A stretch of 64,000 nucleotides of DNA, from positions 91,492 to 155,491 of the forward strand of contig SSFA01000026.1 in the NCBI GenBank assembly GCA_008015155.1. The letters run 5' to 3'. Positions 63,957-64,000 of this stretch are shown one piece after another. The stretch comes from Thiothrix sp. GTDB taxonomy: Bacteria; Pseudomonadota; Gammaproteobacteria; Thiotrichales; Thiotrichaceae. Both the position numbers and the translations under genes were made by a program. The stretch's first letter is position 1. Each line of letters opens with the position of its first letter. The notes beneath the pieces are model-generated. The model made no database searches. It saw nothing but the letters and a program-made list of their open reading frames with translations, and had not been told where the DNA came from.

Positions 63957-64000
63957 TTACGCTGAAATACCAGTGATTTCGATTTCTGTCAGATACTGGC
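63957..64000 (-). CDS. rplU: 50S ribosomal protein L21, 3' end only
   Basis: The last codons before the window edge read QYLTEIEITGISA and stop (TAA at 63957-63959, minus strand), the conserved C-terminus of L21. The rest of the gene lies beyond 64000. The rplU-rpmA-obg order is conserved. Confidence 0.9.
   Translation of the reverse strand, partial: QYLTEIEITGISA

Overview
The window reads as a chromosomal segment of a gammaproteobacterium of moderate to low GC. The grounds are the gene families and their order: ybeD-lipB beside dacA-rlpA-mltB-rodA-mrdA, rpoZ-spoT, rplU-rpmA-obg-proB, adk with a DUF2058 gene, rsmI-lpoA-yraN, an OxyR with both redox cysteines, and Gsp-type secretion genes. 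Diheme cytochrome c4, the ResB/CcsA haem-ligation system, a lipoprotein-type DsbA and a SELENBP1/methanethiol-oxidase-like secreted protein would suit a sulfur-oxidising relative of Thiothrix (Thiotrichales). That placement is inference. No rRNA, tRNA, CRISPR array, insertion sequence or phage gene was seen.

Layout. 1-3680: comF (5' truncated), yicC-cbpA-like, and a single-PDZ DegS/DegQ-type protease with a lipobox. 3681-4028: a gene-free stretch with a consensus promoter, hairpins and a terminator, a good candidate small RNA. 4029-10287: engB (minus), then cytochrome c4, resB-ccsA, dsbA and coq7 (plus). 10284-17649 (minus): lipB, ybeD and the elongation/septal wall cluster dacA, rlpA, mltB, rodA, mrdA. 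17793-24031: ppa, adk, DUF2058, rsmI, lpoA, yraN, argA. 24245-28158: a C92-type hydrolase, a fused beta-oxidation protein and oxyR. 28115-33906 (minus): gspE-F-G-H-I-J-K without gspC, D, L or M. 34064-39158: poorly characterised genes (DUF5362-like, SCP2-like, DUF2889, VWA protein, glycine-zipper lipoprotein, unknown membrane protein). 39163-45896: ppx/gppA, a spoT whose synthetase half looks dead, rpoZ, a CBS-pair protein and a cNMP/CBS/nucleotidyltransferase protein. 45897-46606: 710 gene-poor bases with an imperfect direct repeat. 46607-54769: SELENBP1-like protein, DUF2892 protein, ankyrin protein and a CusB/CusA metal-efflux pair. 54677-60633: moeB-like, bpt, DUF3365 haem lipoprotein, nhaD, zinc-finger protein, ilvE, SLT lysozyme-like protein. 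60658-61009: gene-free, with a strong bidirectional terminator and a possible second small RNA. 61010-64000 (minus): apaG, proB, obg, rpmA and the 3' end of rplU.

Themes. Envelope biogenesis dominates: peptidoglycan synthesis and remodelling, an LpoA-type activator, periplasmic thiol/haem chemistry and type II secretion. The most novel-looking parts are the two candidate small RNAs, the SELENBP1-like/copper-efflux locus, the degenerate SpoT synthetase, the crotonase-defective FadJ-like protein, and a recurrent class of long perfect gene-end hairpins that lack a U-tract. Four convergent gene pairs overlap at their 3' ends, cusA/moeB by 93 bases. Start codons were chosen by Shine-Dalgarno spacing and family length. 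Residue numbers refer to the chosen start.
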